NCBI GenBank assembly: GCA_963710675.1
Contig: CAVQBE010000005.1
Coordinates: forward strand, 16,747 to 80,746
Direction: 5' to 3'
DNA: 64,000 nt
Source: JACCZX01 sp963710675
GTDB lineage: Bacteria > Pseudomonadota > Gammaproteobacteria > Burkholderiales > Burkholderiaceae_F
The notes under the pieces were generated by a model. The model was not told the DNA's origin and did not search any database. It saw only the letters and a program-made list of their open reading frames with translations. Position numbers and translations under genes: made by a program. This document shows positions 47,126 through 57,601 of this stretch, one piece after another. Each line of letters begins with the position of its first letter. Position 1 is the stretch's first letter.

Positions 47126-48131
47126 ATGTACACGCAAGCGATGGATGTTCCGTCAGGGGACCGCGATCGAGGCGCCGGTGATGAGCAAATGATGAGCAAT
47201 ATGAGGCCGAGTTCGAAGCCAAACTCGCGCGCGGAGACTTCATCGAGCCGAAGGATTGGATGCCTGAGCGATATCGGAAGACATTGATCCGTCAGATCAG
47301 CCAGCATGCGCATTCCGAGATCGTCGGCATGCTGCCCGAAGGCGGCTGGATCACCCGCGCGCCCGACGCTCGAGCGCAAGTGCATTCTGCTGGCCAAGGT
47401 GCAGGACGAAGCGGGCCACGGCATGTATCTGTACTCGGCGGCAGAAACGCTCGGCGTGTCGCGCGACGAGTTGATTGAAGCGTTGCACACCGGCAAGGCG
47501 AAGTACTCGTCGATCTTCAATTACCCGACGAAGACGTGGGCTGATATCGGCGTCGTCGGCTGGCTGGTCGACGGCGCGGCGATCATGAATCAGATTCCGT
47601 TGACGCGCTGCTCGTACGGGCCGTACGCGCGCGCAATGATTCGTGTCTGCAAGGAAGAGTCGTTTCATCAGCGACAGGGCTACGACCTGCTGTTGACGCT
47701 GATGAAGGGCTCCGAGGATCAGCGCGCGATGGTGCAGGATGCCGTCAACCGCTGGTGGTGGCCGTCGCTGATGATGTTCGGCCCGCACGACAGCGAATCG
47801 ACCAACAGCGGCGATTCGATGAAATGGGGCATCAAGCGCATCAGCAACGACGAGCTGCGGCAGAAGTTCGTCGATGCGACCGTGCCGCAGGCGCAGCTGC
47901 TCGGCGTCACGCTGCCCGATCCTGATCTGAAGTTCGACGCGGGCGACGGGTCACTGGACCTTCGGCCCGATCGACTGGAATGAATTCTGGAACGTCGTCA
48001 ACGGCAAAGGCGAGTGCAACGAGGAACGCCTGGCCGACCGCGTCAAGGCATGGGAAGACGGCGCATGGGTGCGCGAAGCGGCACTGGCACACGCGCAGAA
48101 AAAGCGCCGTCGCGATTGCGTGGCCGCATAG
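47126..48131 (+). CDS. paaA: Phenylacetyl-CoA epoxidase catalytic subunit PaaA, several frameshifts
   Basis: PaaA is the diiron oxygenase subunit that epoxidises the ring of phenylacetyl-CoA. A ribosome-binding site (AAGGGAG) precedes ATG 47126 (MYTQAMD). After frame changes near 47165, 47200 and 47365 the sequence reads DFIEPKDWMPERYRKTLIRQ and CILLAKVQDEAGHGMYLYSA (iron-ligand ExxH in DEAGH). It goes on through CKEESFHQRQGYDLLLTLM (second ExxH) and WPSLMMFGPHDSESTNSGDS. Another change near 47950 leads to HWTFGPIDWNEFWNVVNGKG, and the protein ends RDCVAA. Length is about 334 residues. Confidence 0.93.
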
Positions 48132-48139
48132 AAATAAAA

Positions 48140-48427
48140 ATGGATCGCAAAGAGTGGCCTTTGTGGGAAGTCTTCATTCGCAGCCGCAACGGGCTGGATC
48201 ACAAGCACTGCGGCAGCGTGCATGCAGCTGATCCTGCGATGGCGCTGAAGAATGCGCGCGACGTGTTCACGCGGCGCATGGAAGGCGTCAGCGTGTGGGT
48301 CGTGCGCGCCGACGACATCGTCGCGAGCGATCCGGATGCCAAGCCGGAAATGTTCGATCCGGCCGAAGACAAGATCTACCGCCATCCGACGTTCTATACG
48401 TTGCCGGATGAAGTCAATCACATGTGA
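48140..48427 (+). CDS. paaB: Phenylacetyl-CoA epoxidase subunit PaaB
   Basis: This 95-residue subunit runs from ATG 48140 (MDRKEWPLWEVFIRSRNGLD) to TGA 48427. It contains HKHCGSVHAADPAMALKNAR and the end YTLPDEVNHM. PaaB bridges the PaaAC core and the reductase. The frame is intact, one of few such genes in this cluster. The stop overlaps the paaC ATG. Confidence 0.95.
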   Translation: MDRKEWPLWEVFIRSRNGLDHKHCGSVHAADPAMALKNARDVFTRRMEGVSVWVVRADDIVASDPDAKPEMFDPAEDKIYRHPTFYTLPDEVNHM

Positions 48428-49194
48428 TGGGCGAACATGAACTTCTGTCGCACAAGTCGAAGCACGACTTGAGTACGTGCTGCGCATTGCCGATTCCTGG
48501 TTGATTCTCGGTCACCGGCTCTCCGAGTGGTGCGGTCACGGTCCGGTGATCGAGGAAGACATCGCGCTGACCAATATCGCGCTCGATCTGATCGGACAGG
48601 CGCGTTCGCTGTATGCACGCGCCGGCGTGCTTGAGGGTAAGGGCCGCAGCGAAGATGAGTTCGCATTTCAGCGGAACGAAAACGAATTCCGCAACGTGAC
48701 GATGGCCGAGCTGCCGAATGGCGACTACGGTTTCACGATCATGCGCAATTTTCTTTTCACTCGCGTTTCAGCGCGAGCTATGGGCGGCGCTGCAAGCGTC
48801 GCTGACCCGAGCTCTCCGAGATTGCAGCGCAAGAGCCTGAAAGAAACCCGCTATCACGTTCAACACGCATCGGATTGGGTGATCAGACTGGGTGACGGTA
48901 CCGATGAATCGCATGCAGCGAATGCAACGCGCACTCGACACGCTGTGGCCCTATACGGCGGAGTTTTTCAGCGCCTCGCCATCGATGGTGCCGATGTCGG
49001 CCCGGCCTGGTCGACGCTCGAGCGGCGGTGGTCGTCCGTCGTCCGTCCGGTGCTGGACGTTGCGACGTTGCACGTTCCTGAGCGCCACTGCGTTTCTATC
49101 GCACGGCAAAGAAGGAGTGCATAGCGAGCACCTGAAGCCGTTGCTCGCCGAGATGCAATACCTGCAGCGCGCCTATCCGAACTGCGACTGGTGA
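48427..49194 (+). CDS. paaC: Phenylacetyl-CoA epoxidase structural subunit PaaC, at least four frameshifts
   Basis: PaaC is the non-catalytic ferritin-fold partner of PaaA. Pieces in order are LEYVLRIADSWLILGHRLSE, CGHGPVIEEDIALTNIALDL, MAELPNGDYGFTIMRNFLF, SLKETRYHVQHASDWVIRLG, MQRALDTLWPYTAEFFSASP and KPLLAEMQYLQRAYPNCDW. Frame changes occur near 48465, 48770, 48830, 48910, 48990 and 49075. Reconstructed length is about 255 residues. Its TGA overlaps the paaE ATG directly, so the usual paaD is absent between them. Confidence 0.9.
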
Positions 49195-50259
49195 TGACAC
49201 CGAGATATCACACACTGCGGATTGCTGAGGTTCGCCCGGAGACGCCGGAGTGCATCAGCGTGAAGTTCGACCTGCCGCCTGAACTCGCGCCCGAGTATCG
49301 GTTTGTGCAAGGGCAGCACATCGGTTTGCGCGCGACGCTCGACGGTGAGGAGTTGCGCCGCTCGTATTCGATCTGTTCCGGGCATCGACGATGGCGAGAT
49401 TCGGGTCGCGATCAAGAAAGTGGGTGGCGGGAAGTTCTCGCGCTGGGCCAATGAGGCGTTGAGAGCGGGCGATCAGATCGACGTGATGACGCCCGAAGGC
49501 CGCTTCTTCACCCCGCTCGATGCTGCCAAAGCCAAGCATTACGCGGCGTTTGTCGCCGGCAGCGGGATCACGCCGGTGTTATCGCTGATTCGTACGACGC
49601 TCGCGCGCGAACCGAAGTCGCGTTTCACGCTGGTCTACGGCAATCGGCGGCAGTCATCAGTGATGTTTCACGAGGCACTGGAAGACCTGAAGGATCGCTA
49701 TCTGACGCGCTTTCGTCTGTTACAACGTTTTCTCGCGCGAAGCGCAGGAAGTCGAGCTGTTCAACGGCCGGATCGATGCCGCCAAGGTCAAGCAGTTCCT
49801 CGATTCATTGGTACCGCCAGACACGATCGACGAGGCGTTCGTCTGCGGCCCGCTGACGATGATCGACGAGGTCGAGGATGCACTGATCGCTGCCGGAGTG
49901 CCTCGCAGCATGTGCACGTCGAGCGGTTTGGAATTCCGACCGAACACGCGCAGACGATCGATGACGCTGAAGCAGCGCAGTCACACATTGAGCTGATCGT
50001 CGATGGCGTGCGTCGCGAAGTGGACTTCATACCAGGACAGCACTCGATTCTTGATGCAGGACGCGAGGCGGGAATCGATCTGCCGTTTTCATGCAAGGGC
50101 GGAATGTGCAGCACGTGCCGCGCCAAGGTGCTCGATGGGCAGGTAAGGATGGCGAAGAACTACGCGCTCGAGCCGCACGAAGTTGCAGAAGGGTTTGTGC
50201 TGACGTGCCAGTCGTATCCGCTGACCGAGCGTGTCGTGATTTCGTACGACGCGAGATAG
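49194..50259 (+). CDS. paaE: Phenylacetyl-CoA epoxidase reductase PaaE, three frameshifts
   Basis: PaaE passes electrons from NADPH through FAD and a plant-type [2Fe-2S] cluster to PaaA. ATG 49194 begins MTPRYHTLRIAEVRPETPEC. The FAD motif RRSYSICSG, the NAD(P) motif VAGSGITPVLSLIRTTL and ERFGIPTEH are present in pieces. Frame changes lie near 49385, 49735 and 49905. The C-terminal ferredoxin domain is clean, with cluster ligands in CKGGMCSTCRAKVLDG and LTCQSYP. Length is about 354 residues. Confidence 0.93.
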
Positions 50260-50264
50260 TCCCG

Positions 50265-50927
50265 ATGGCGAGAACGAAAGCCGCCGGGTTCGACAAGCAG
50301 CGCGCAGCGATACGCGACGCGGCGGCGCGTGAGTTTGCCGACAAGGGTTACGCTGCCGCGACGATCGCCGATATCGCTCGAGCGTGCGGCGTGTCGAAGG
50401 CGCTGATGTATCACTACTACCGCGACAAGGAGCACCTGCTGGCTGATATCGCCGAAAGCTACATCGAGCGGCTGCAGGCGATCATCGATCAGGTGCGTGC
50501 CGAGTCGTTGCCGCCCGCCGGCGCATCTTGCGGCGTCTGATCGAGCTGTTCATGGCCGAGTACGAACACTCTGCGGCGCGCCATCGGGTGCTGGTGCAGG
50601 ACGTCAAGTATCTGCAGCGCTTACATCGCTCGCGCGTGCTTGCGAAGGAGCGGAAGGTCGTGCTCGGCTTTGCCGATGTCGTCTTGCAGCTTGCGCCGCA
50701 GACTGCTCGCAGCGAGCTGATCAAACCGCTGACGATGATCCTGTTCGGAATGATCAATTGGACGTTTACCTGGCTGAAGGATCGAGGTCCGCTGACCTAC
50801 GCAGACATGGCGCCGATCGTGACCGATCTGTTTCTCGGCGGCATCGCGCGCGTGCGTGCTCCGACTAAGCCGATCGTGCGAGCATCGCGCGCGGTACGCG
50901 TCGAACTCACCGATGAGGGCAACGGCA
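50265..50927 (+). CDS. paaR: TetR-family regulator of the paa cluster, frameshifted
   Basis: The N-terminal helix-turn-helix (FADKGYAAATIADIARACGV then SKALMYHYYRDKEHLLADIA) starts at ATG 50265. After a frame change near 50522 the ligand domain continues LRRLIELFMAEYEHSAARHR to FLGGIARVRAPTKPIV. As sequenced, that second frame has no stop before paaJ and runs straight into MNEVYLCDG. Another frame carries a TGA near 50915, so a further indel probably hides the real stop. The protein would be about 215 residues. Its position among paa genes and the operator upstream of paaG suggest it represses the cluster and is relieved by phenylacetyl-CoA. Confidence 0.85.
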
Positions 50928-52128
50928 TGAACGAGGTCTATCTGTGCGACGGCGTGCGCACGCCGTTCGGCCGTTACGGCGGTGCGCTGTCGAGCGTCAG
51001 AGTCGACGATCTGGCATCGTTGCCGTTGAAGGCATTGGTCGAACGCAATGCAAACGTCGATTGGGCGGCGCTCGATGACGTGTACTACGGCTGCGCCAAC
51101 CAGGCCGGCGAGGACAATCGAAACGTCGCGCGAATGGCGGTGTTGCTGGCCGGTCTGCCGGCTGACGTTCCAGCGGCGACTATCAACCGGCTGTGCGGTT
51201 CGAGCATGGACGCAGTTGGAATTTGTGCCCGCGCGATTCGTGCAGGGGAAGCCGAGCTGATGATTGCCGGCGGCGTCGAAGGAATGTCGCGCGCGCCGTT
51301 TGTGATGCCGAAAGCCGACTCGGCGTTCTCGCGCAGCAATGCGGTGTTCGACACCACGCTCGGCTGGCGTTTCGTCAACAAGCAGATGAAGACGCAGTAC
51401 GGGATCGACTCAATGCCGGAAACGGCGGAGAACGTCGCGGCTGATTTCGGCGTCGCGCGTGAGGATCAGGATGCATTCGCGTTGCGATCGCAGCAGCGCT
51501 ATTCAGCGGCGCGTGCGCGTGGCTATTTCCGCGACGAAATGATTCGCTGTGACGGTTCCCGGCAAGAAAGGCGAAACAGTCGTCAGATCAGGATGAGCAT
51601 CCGCGCGAGACAACGCTCGACGCTCTCGCGAAGCTGAAAGGCGTAGTCACGCCCGAAGGGTACGGTGACGGCAGGCAACGCGTCTGGAATCAACGACGGC
51701 GCGGTTGCGCTGTTGATTGCGAGCAAGCGGCGGTCAGCAAGTACGGATTGAATCCGATAGCACGGCTGCGTGGAGTCGCAACTGCGGGTGTGCCGCCGCG
51801 CATCATGGGCATCGGCCCGGCGCCAGCGACGCAAAAGCTGCTCGATCGTCACAAGCTGAAGATTGTCGGACATCGATGTGATCGAGTTGAACGAGGCGTT
51901 TGCCGCGCAGGCGCTCGCAGTCACGCGGCAACTGGGTTGCCGGACGATGCCGCGCACGTGAACCCGAACGGCGGTGCGATCGCGCTCGGGCATCCGCTCG
52001 GTGCTTCGGGCGCGCGGCTCGTGCTGACCGCGGCGCGCCAACTCAAGCAAACGGGCGGCCGCTACGCGATGGCAACGATGTGTATCGGAGTGGGGCAGGG
52101 TATCGCCCTGCTTGTTGAAAAGGTCTGA
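50928..52128 (+). CDS. paaJ: 3-oxoadipyl-CoA/3-oxo-5,6-dehydrosuberyl-CoA thiolase PaaJ, several frameshifts
   Basis: PaaJ performs the two thiolytic steps that release acetyl-CoA units and succinyl-CoA. ATG 50928 follows GAGGG. The acyl-accepting Cys is in INRLCGSSMDAVGICARAIR (about residue 90). The catalytic His is in NPNGGAIALGHPLGASGARL and the second Cys in MATMCIGVGQGIALL. Frame changes lie near 51555, 51590, 51670, 51730, 51875 and 51940. Reconstructed length is 400 residues, as expected. Confidence 0.92.
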
Positions 52129-52185
52129 GTTTGCTTAGATGCGTTGCTTAGATATGTGGCATTGATTCGATAACAGAGGAGACAA

Positions 52186-53339
52186 ATGAAATTCACCATT
52201 AGATTGATCGCTGCGCTATGCTGCGCGTGCTCGGTACGAGCATCGCGGTTGCGCAGGACATCAAGGTCGGCGTAACGCTGTCCGCCACCGGGCCGGCAGC
52301 ATCGCTCGGTATTCCGGAGCGCAACACGTTTCCGCTGTTGCCGCAAACGATCGGCGGAAAGAAGGTCAGCTACATCGTGCTCGACGACGCATCGGACACG
52401 ACGACCGCGGTGCGCAACGCGCGCAAGTTGATCAGCGAAGACAAGGTCGATGTGCTGGTGGGCTCTACGGTGACGCCGAACTCGCTCGCAATGATTGACG
52501 TTGCCGCCGAAAGCGAAACGCCGATGATCTCGATGGCGGCGTCGAGCCGCATCGTTGATCCGGTCGACGCCAAGCGACGCTGGGTTTTCAAGACGCCGCA
52601 GAACGATCAGCAGATGGCGCTGGTCATCGTCGCTCACATGCTGAGCCAGGGAATCAAGACGGTAGGGTTCATCGGATTTGCGGACGCCTACGGTGAAGGC
52701 TGGTGGAACGAGTTTTCGAAGATCGCCGAGACGCGCGGCTTGAAGGTCGTCGGCAACGAGCGCTATCAGCGAGCCGATACGTCGGTGACAGGACAGGTGC
52801 TCAAGCTGGTCAGCGCCAAGCCGGACGCGATTCTGATTGCAGGCTCTGGAACACCGGCGGCATTGCCGCAAAAGACCCTGAAGGAGCGCGGCTACGCCGG
52901 CAAGATTTATCAGACACACGGTGTGGCGAACAATGACTTCCTTCGTGTCTGCGGCAAGGATTGCGAAGGCACATATCTGCCCGCCGGCCCGGTGCTGGTC
53001 ACCGAACAATTGCCGAACGATCATCCGGTGAAGAAGAGCGCGATGGCATACGTGACCGCGTACGAAGGCGCGCAGGGCAAGGGCAGCGTGTCGACGTTCG
53101 GCGCGCATGCATGGGACGTTGGCGTTCTGTTGCAGCAGGCGATTCCGGTTGCTTTAAAGAAGGGACAACCGGGCACCAAGGAGTTTCGTGTCGCGCTGCG
53201 CGATGCGCTTGAAGGCGTCAAGAACGCCGCGGGCGCACACGGCATCTTCAACATGAGCGCCAGCGATCATCTGGGTCTGGACCAGCGCGCCGCGGTGATG
53301 ATTCAGATTGTCGATGGCAAATGGGTGATGCAGAAGTAG
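52186..53339 (+). CDS. ABC transporter substrate-binding protein (branched-chain/aromatic type), frameshift in signal peptide
   Basis: ATG 52186 has AGAGGAGA upstream and begins MKFTIRLIAA. The signal peptide then changes frame near 52216, continuing VLGTSIAVAQDIKVGVTLSA. The rest is a type 1 periplasmic-binding fold (VSYIVLDDASDTTTAVRNAR, TVGFIGFADAYGEGWWNEFS, GVANNDFLRVCGKDCEGTYL) of about 384 residues. Placement behind paaJ and ahead of LivHMGF-type genes suggests uptake of phenylacetate or a related aromatic acid rather than amino acids; that is inference from context. Two TTGCTTAGAT words sit in the gap upstream (52132-52154) and might be a direct-repeat site. Confidence 0.88.
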
Positions 53340-53366
53340 AAGTCGACTTGGCCGGACATTGATGAG

Positions 53367-53392
53367 GCCGCGACACCGTCGCGGCTTTTTTT
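53367..53392 (+). terminator. Rho-independent terminator inside the transporter operon, ending at the livH start
   Basis: GCCGCGAC (53367-53374) pairs perfectly with GTCGCGGC (53378-53385) around ACC, followed by seven T (53386-53392). The livH ATG is at 53394, one base after the T run, so the hairpin also occupies the place of a ribosome-binding site. It likely limits permease and ATPase expression relative to the binding protein. Confidence 0.88.
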
Positions 53393-53393
53393 C

Positions 53394-54433
53394 ATGAATC
53401 TCGACATCGCGCTGCTGCTTGCACAAGACGGCATTACCAACGGTGCGATCTATGCGTTGCTGGCGCTTGCGCTGGTCCTCGCGTTTTCGGTGACGCGTGT
53501 CATCTTCATTCCGCAAGGCGAGTTCGTTGCGTATGGCGCGTTGACGCTGGTGGCGTTGCAGGCGGGCAGGCTGCCAGGAACCGTGATCTTGCTGATGATC
53601 GCCGGTGGTCTGGTGGCGTGCGCGGAATTGGTGACCGCGGCTCGCGCGAGACGCTGGCGGGGACGTGCCTTCCGTGCTCGCGCTGGAACGTGGGATATCC
53701 GTTGGCGTTATTCGTCCTGCTGAGGCTGGTTCCGATGCAAGGCTTGCCGATGACAGCGCAGATCGCGCTGGCGCTGGCGATCATCGTGCCGATGGGGCCG
53801 ATGGTGTATCGCCTCGCCTATCAACCATTGGCGGAAGCATCGGTGTTGATGCTGCTGATCGTTTCGGTCGCGGTGCATGTAGTGATGGTCGGGCTGGGGT
53901 TGCTGGTTTTCGGCGCCGAGGGCTCGCGTACCCCCGCATTTTCGGACGGCACCGTGACGCTTGGCACGTTGACTGCAAGCGCGCAGTCGTTATGGGTGAT
54001 CGGTTGCTCGTTGCTGTTGATCGTCACGTTCAGCGTGCTGTTCGATCGTACCGTGTATGGCAAAGCACTGCGGGCGACCGCAATTAATCGCCTCGGCGCG
54101 CGGTTGATGGGCATTCCGACCGAGTTCGCGGGCAAGCTGTCGTTCTTTCTGTGCGCGCTGATCGGCGCTGTGTCCGGCATCCTGATCGCGCCGATCACGA
54201 CGATCTACTACGACACCGGCTTTTTGATCGGACTCAAGGGATTCGTCGCAGCGATCATCGGCGGGCTTGCGAGTTACCCGATCGCAGCAATCGGCGCTCT
54301 GCTGGTGGGTCTGATCGAATCGTTTTCATCGTTCTGGGCCAGTGCGTACAAGGAAGTGATCGTCTTCACGCTGATCATTCCGGTGCTGCTATGGCGCTCG
54401 CTGCGCACGCATCACGTTGAAGACGACGAATGA
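53394..54433 (+). CDS. LivH-type ABC transporter permease, frameshifted
   Basis: The N-terminus LLLAQDGITNGAIYALLALA is the standard LivH start, so ATG 53394 is right even though no Shine-Dalgarno is visible. The first frame ends in scrambled sequence after GTVILLMIAGGLVACAELVT. From about 53670-53700 the second frame gives YPLALFVLLRLVPMQGLPMT, the EAA-like region KALRATAINRLGARLMGIPT and ALIGAVSGILIAPITTIYYD. About 345 residues with eight or so helices. Confidence 0.88.
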
Positions 54434-56270
54434 GGCTCGCATCAAATCGAGCTTGTTTGTCGCCGCGCTGGTGCTCGGGCTGCTGGCTGCGCCGCTGGTG
54501 CTCTCCGAGTTTTCAATCACGCTGCTCAATTACATTGGGCTCGCTTCACTGGTTGTACTTGGGCTGGTGCTGCTGACGGGAGTCAGTGGACTGACTTCTT
54601 TCGGGCAGGCGGCGTTCGTGGGTCTGGGCGCATACACGACGGCGGTGCTCACAACGTCGACCTCGTTGCCGAGCGCGCTCGCGTGGCTTGGCGCGTCGCC
54701 TTGGCTCGCGCTGGTTGCTGGGCTATTGCTGACGATTGCAGTCGCGGCGGCGCTGGGTTTGATCACGCTGCGGTTATCAGGACACTATCTGCCACTCGGG
54801 ACCATCGCCTGGGGAATCAGTCTGTATTTTCTGTTCGGCACATCGGAGACCCTTGGCGGACACACCGGGCGCGGCGGGATTGCCCGCGATCTCCATCCTT
54901 GGGAGAGTCGCTCGAGTCCGGCCGCGAAATTTTCTATTTGATCTGGGCATTCCTGCTCGCAGCGTTGCTGACGACGCGCAACTTGCTGGACTCACGTGAA
55001 GGACGTGCGATCCGCGCGCTGAAGGGTGGGCGCGTGATGGCCGAGTCGATGGGTGTGAATACGTGGGCTTCGCGCATGGTTGTGTTCGTGCTCGCGGCGA
55101 TGATGGCGTGCGCATCGGGATGGCTATATGCGCACATGCAGCGCTTTGTGAATCCGACGCCGTTTTCTCTGCATGCGGGCATCGAGTATCTATTCATGGC
55201 GGTGGTCGGCGGTGCGAGCTTCGTGTGGGGCGCTGTCCTCGGATCTTCGGTGATCACGATTTCGAATCAGTGGCTGCGTGACTGGCTTCCGCAGATCGTC
55301 GGCCAGGCAGGAAACTACGAGACGATCGTGTTCGGTGTGCTGATGATCGTAATCCTGCAGCGCGCACCGGACGGACTGTGGCCGGCGTTGGTGCGTGCGG
55401 TCACTGGAGGCATTGGTTCGCGCGAAGCGGGCAGGACTGTCGAGCGTCAGCCTTCGTTGGTGCGCAACACCCCCGAGCGCAAGGACGTGATGCTGCTTGA
55501 CGTGCAGGGCGTGACGAAACGGTTCGGGGGTCTCGTCGCGGTCGATCAGATGACGCTGAACGCACGCGCCGGCGAAATCGTGGCGTTAATCGGCCCTAAC
55601 GGCGCAGGCAAGAGCACCGTTTTTAACGTCATCTCCGGCGTGCTCGATCGCAACATCCGGCGCGATCTCGTTTCGTGGTCGCAACATTGCTGGCGTTGCT
55701 TCGCGCGACATCGCAAAAATGGGCTTGAGCCGTACATTCCAGCACGTACGGCTGTTGGCCCAGATGAGTGTCATCGACAACGTCGCGATCGGGGCGCATC
55801 GGCGCGAATATCCGGGTCTGGTCGCAGGTGTCATCGCGGGTGCATGGCGGCTCGATCGAAACCACGAATCGAAGCTGCTGGCAGAGGCCGCGCGGCAAAT
55901 CGAACGTGTCGGACTTTCGGAGCACATGTTCGATGCGGCCGGGTCGCTGCCGTTGGGCAAGCAGCGCACGCTTGAAATTGCGCGTGCGCTCGCGTCGGAC
56001 CCCGCCCTGTTGTTGCTTGACGAACCGGCTGCCGGTCTGCGCTATCTCGAGAAGCGATCGTTGGCGGAGCTGCTGCGGAAATTGCGCGACGAAGGGCTCG
56101 GCATCCTGCTTGTTGAGCACGACATGGACTTTGTGATGGGCCTCGCGGATCGCGTTTACGTGATGGACTTTGGCCAGAAGATCGCCGAAGGCACGCCGAT
56201 CGAAGTGCAGCGCGATCCGCGCGTTATCGAGGCGTATCTCGGCGGCGTCGATGAGCGGGACGCCGCATGA
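54417..56270 (+). CDS. Fused LivM-type permease and LivG-type ATPase, frameshifted
   Basis: The permease half (SITLLNYIGLASLVVLGLVL; LTSFGQAAFVGLGAYTTAVL; LRLSGHYLPLGTIAWGISLY) starts at TTG 54417 or, with one indel, at ATG 54430 overlapping livH. After a change near 54890 it continues IFYLIWAFLLAALLTTRNLL. The same frame then runs from GGASFVWGAVLGSSVITISN through a linker (VERQPSLVRNTPERKD) into the ATPase: Walker A LIGPNGAGKSTVFNVISG, then after changes near 55670-55720 GLSRTFQHVRLLAQMSV, signature LPLGKQRTLEIARAL and Walker B LLLLDEPAAGL. The open frame across the linker shows a true fusion. About 617 residues. Confidence 0.87.
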
Positions 56271-57026
56271 CAACAGAGCGCATCTTGGAAGTGAAGGATT
56301 TATCAGTTGCGTACGGCAAGGTTGCTGTAATTGCCAACGCAAACTTGGTCGTTGGCCAAGGTCAGATCGTGACGGTGATTGGACCCAATGGCGCTGGCAA
56401 GACGACTTTGCTTGCAGCCATTATGGGTGCGCTGCCTGTCACAGGTACGCGCTCGCGGATCGATCGAGTTTGCGTCAGAGGCATTCAGCGCTGCCGACGC
56501 GTCGATCGAGCGCATGGTGGCGCGCGGTATGACGCTAGTGCCCGAGCGCCGCGAACTGTTCGGTGAAATGAGCGTGGCAGACAACCTGCTTTTAGGTGCA
56601 TTCCAGCGCTACCGCTCGGGCCAGCGTGACCACACGCATACGATGAATGAAGTGTTCGCACTCTTCCCGCGCCTGCGCGATCGACGCAAGCAGCTGGCCG
56701 GCACCTTGTCCGGTGGCGAGCGTCAGATGCTCGCGGTCGGCCGCGCGCTGATGGCGAAGCCCAAGTTGCTGATGCTCGATGAGCCATCACTTGGCCTGGC
56801 GCCGCTGATCGTGCGCGAGATCTTTCACATCATTGTCGAGCTGAAGCGGCGCGGAGTATCGATCCTGTTGGTTGAACAAAATGCGCGCGCAGCGCTGCAG
56901 ACCGCTGACTATGCGTATGTGCTCGAAACCGGCGAGGTCACCCTGGAAGGGCCTGCGCGCGACCTCGCGAACGATCCGCGCGTTGTCGAGAGTTATCTCG
57001 GACTCGGTGGTCGCGTCTCCGCATAG
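56267..57026 (+). CDS. LivF-type ABC transporter ATPase, one or two frameshifts
   Basis: ATG 56267 overlaps the stop of the fused gene. Walker A is TVIGPNGAGKTTLLAAIMGA. The frame changes near 56450, then SIEFASEAFSAADASIERMV, LVPERRELFGEMSVADNLLL, signature LSGGERQMLAVGRAL and Walker B LLMLDEPSLGLAP follow. The end VESYLGLGGRVSA is normal. About 253 residues. It completes the importer. Confidence 0.9.
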
Positions 57027-57129
57027 AGCCCGCCGCGCCGCGTACACGGCAGCGTCAAGTACGCTCAGGCGCGGTCGTGACACTGGAGTAGAGTTGCTAC
57101 GTTCGACGATGGCAGCGGAGGAGAGCCTG

Positions 57130-57452
57130 ATGAGACGCGACTTCACCCCGTCCCTTGGTTTATGTGTTCTTTTCCTGGCGCCCTCGCGGGAGCACAAATT
57201 CTGAAGTGCATCGACGCTGAAAAAAACGTGACTTATTCCGATGTACCTTGTCAGCGCACCGAAAAGATGGCTGTCGTCGACACGCGGGCCAGCTCGAATG
57301 TCATGGATCTCAGTTCCATCAGAGCGCAAAAAGGCCGCCTTTTCGCGCCTGTGGCAGCAGCGCCGGTCTATTCCGCGCCGCCTGCCCCGCCGCCACCCGC
57401 ACCGGCACCATTCACGGTGGATCGCTCGGTGAAGCCCGCGGTCAGCTACTAG
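57130..57452 (+). CDS. DUF4124-domain exported protein, one frameshift
   Basis: ATG 57130 has GGAGGAGAG upstream and opens a signal peptide (TPSLGLCVLFLA). A frame change near 57180 leads to ALAGAQILKCIDAEKNVTYS, the DUF4124 signature with its two Cys (KCID...SDVPCQ). The tail is Ala/Pro-rich (PPAPPPPAPAPFTVD). About 107 residues. DUF4124 proteins are small, secreted and of unknown function. It stands alone, and 57453-57601 downstream shows only a 7-bp hairpin (57589-57607). Confidence 0.75.
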
Positions 57453-57601
57453 CGCTGTCTTTGCGGTGCAATGAAATAAGAAGTCACGTTCGAGTCGCAG
57501 CGGTTTCTCCACTGCCACTGTCTACGGTGCAGGAAGCGATGCTCCTGAGCCGTCTTATGTAAGCCGGTCAATTGCAGCGCACCGGTGTGCATGACTTCTA
57601 G

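Noticed and set aside
52062..53108. Minus-strand open frame of 348 codons over the substrate-binding protein gene
   Set aside because: Antisense to a well-supported gene; composition typical of a shadow frame.
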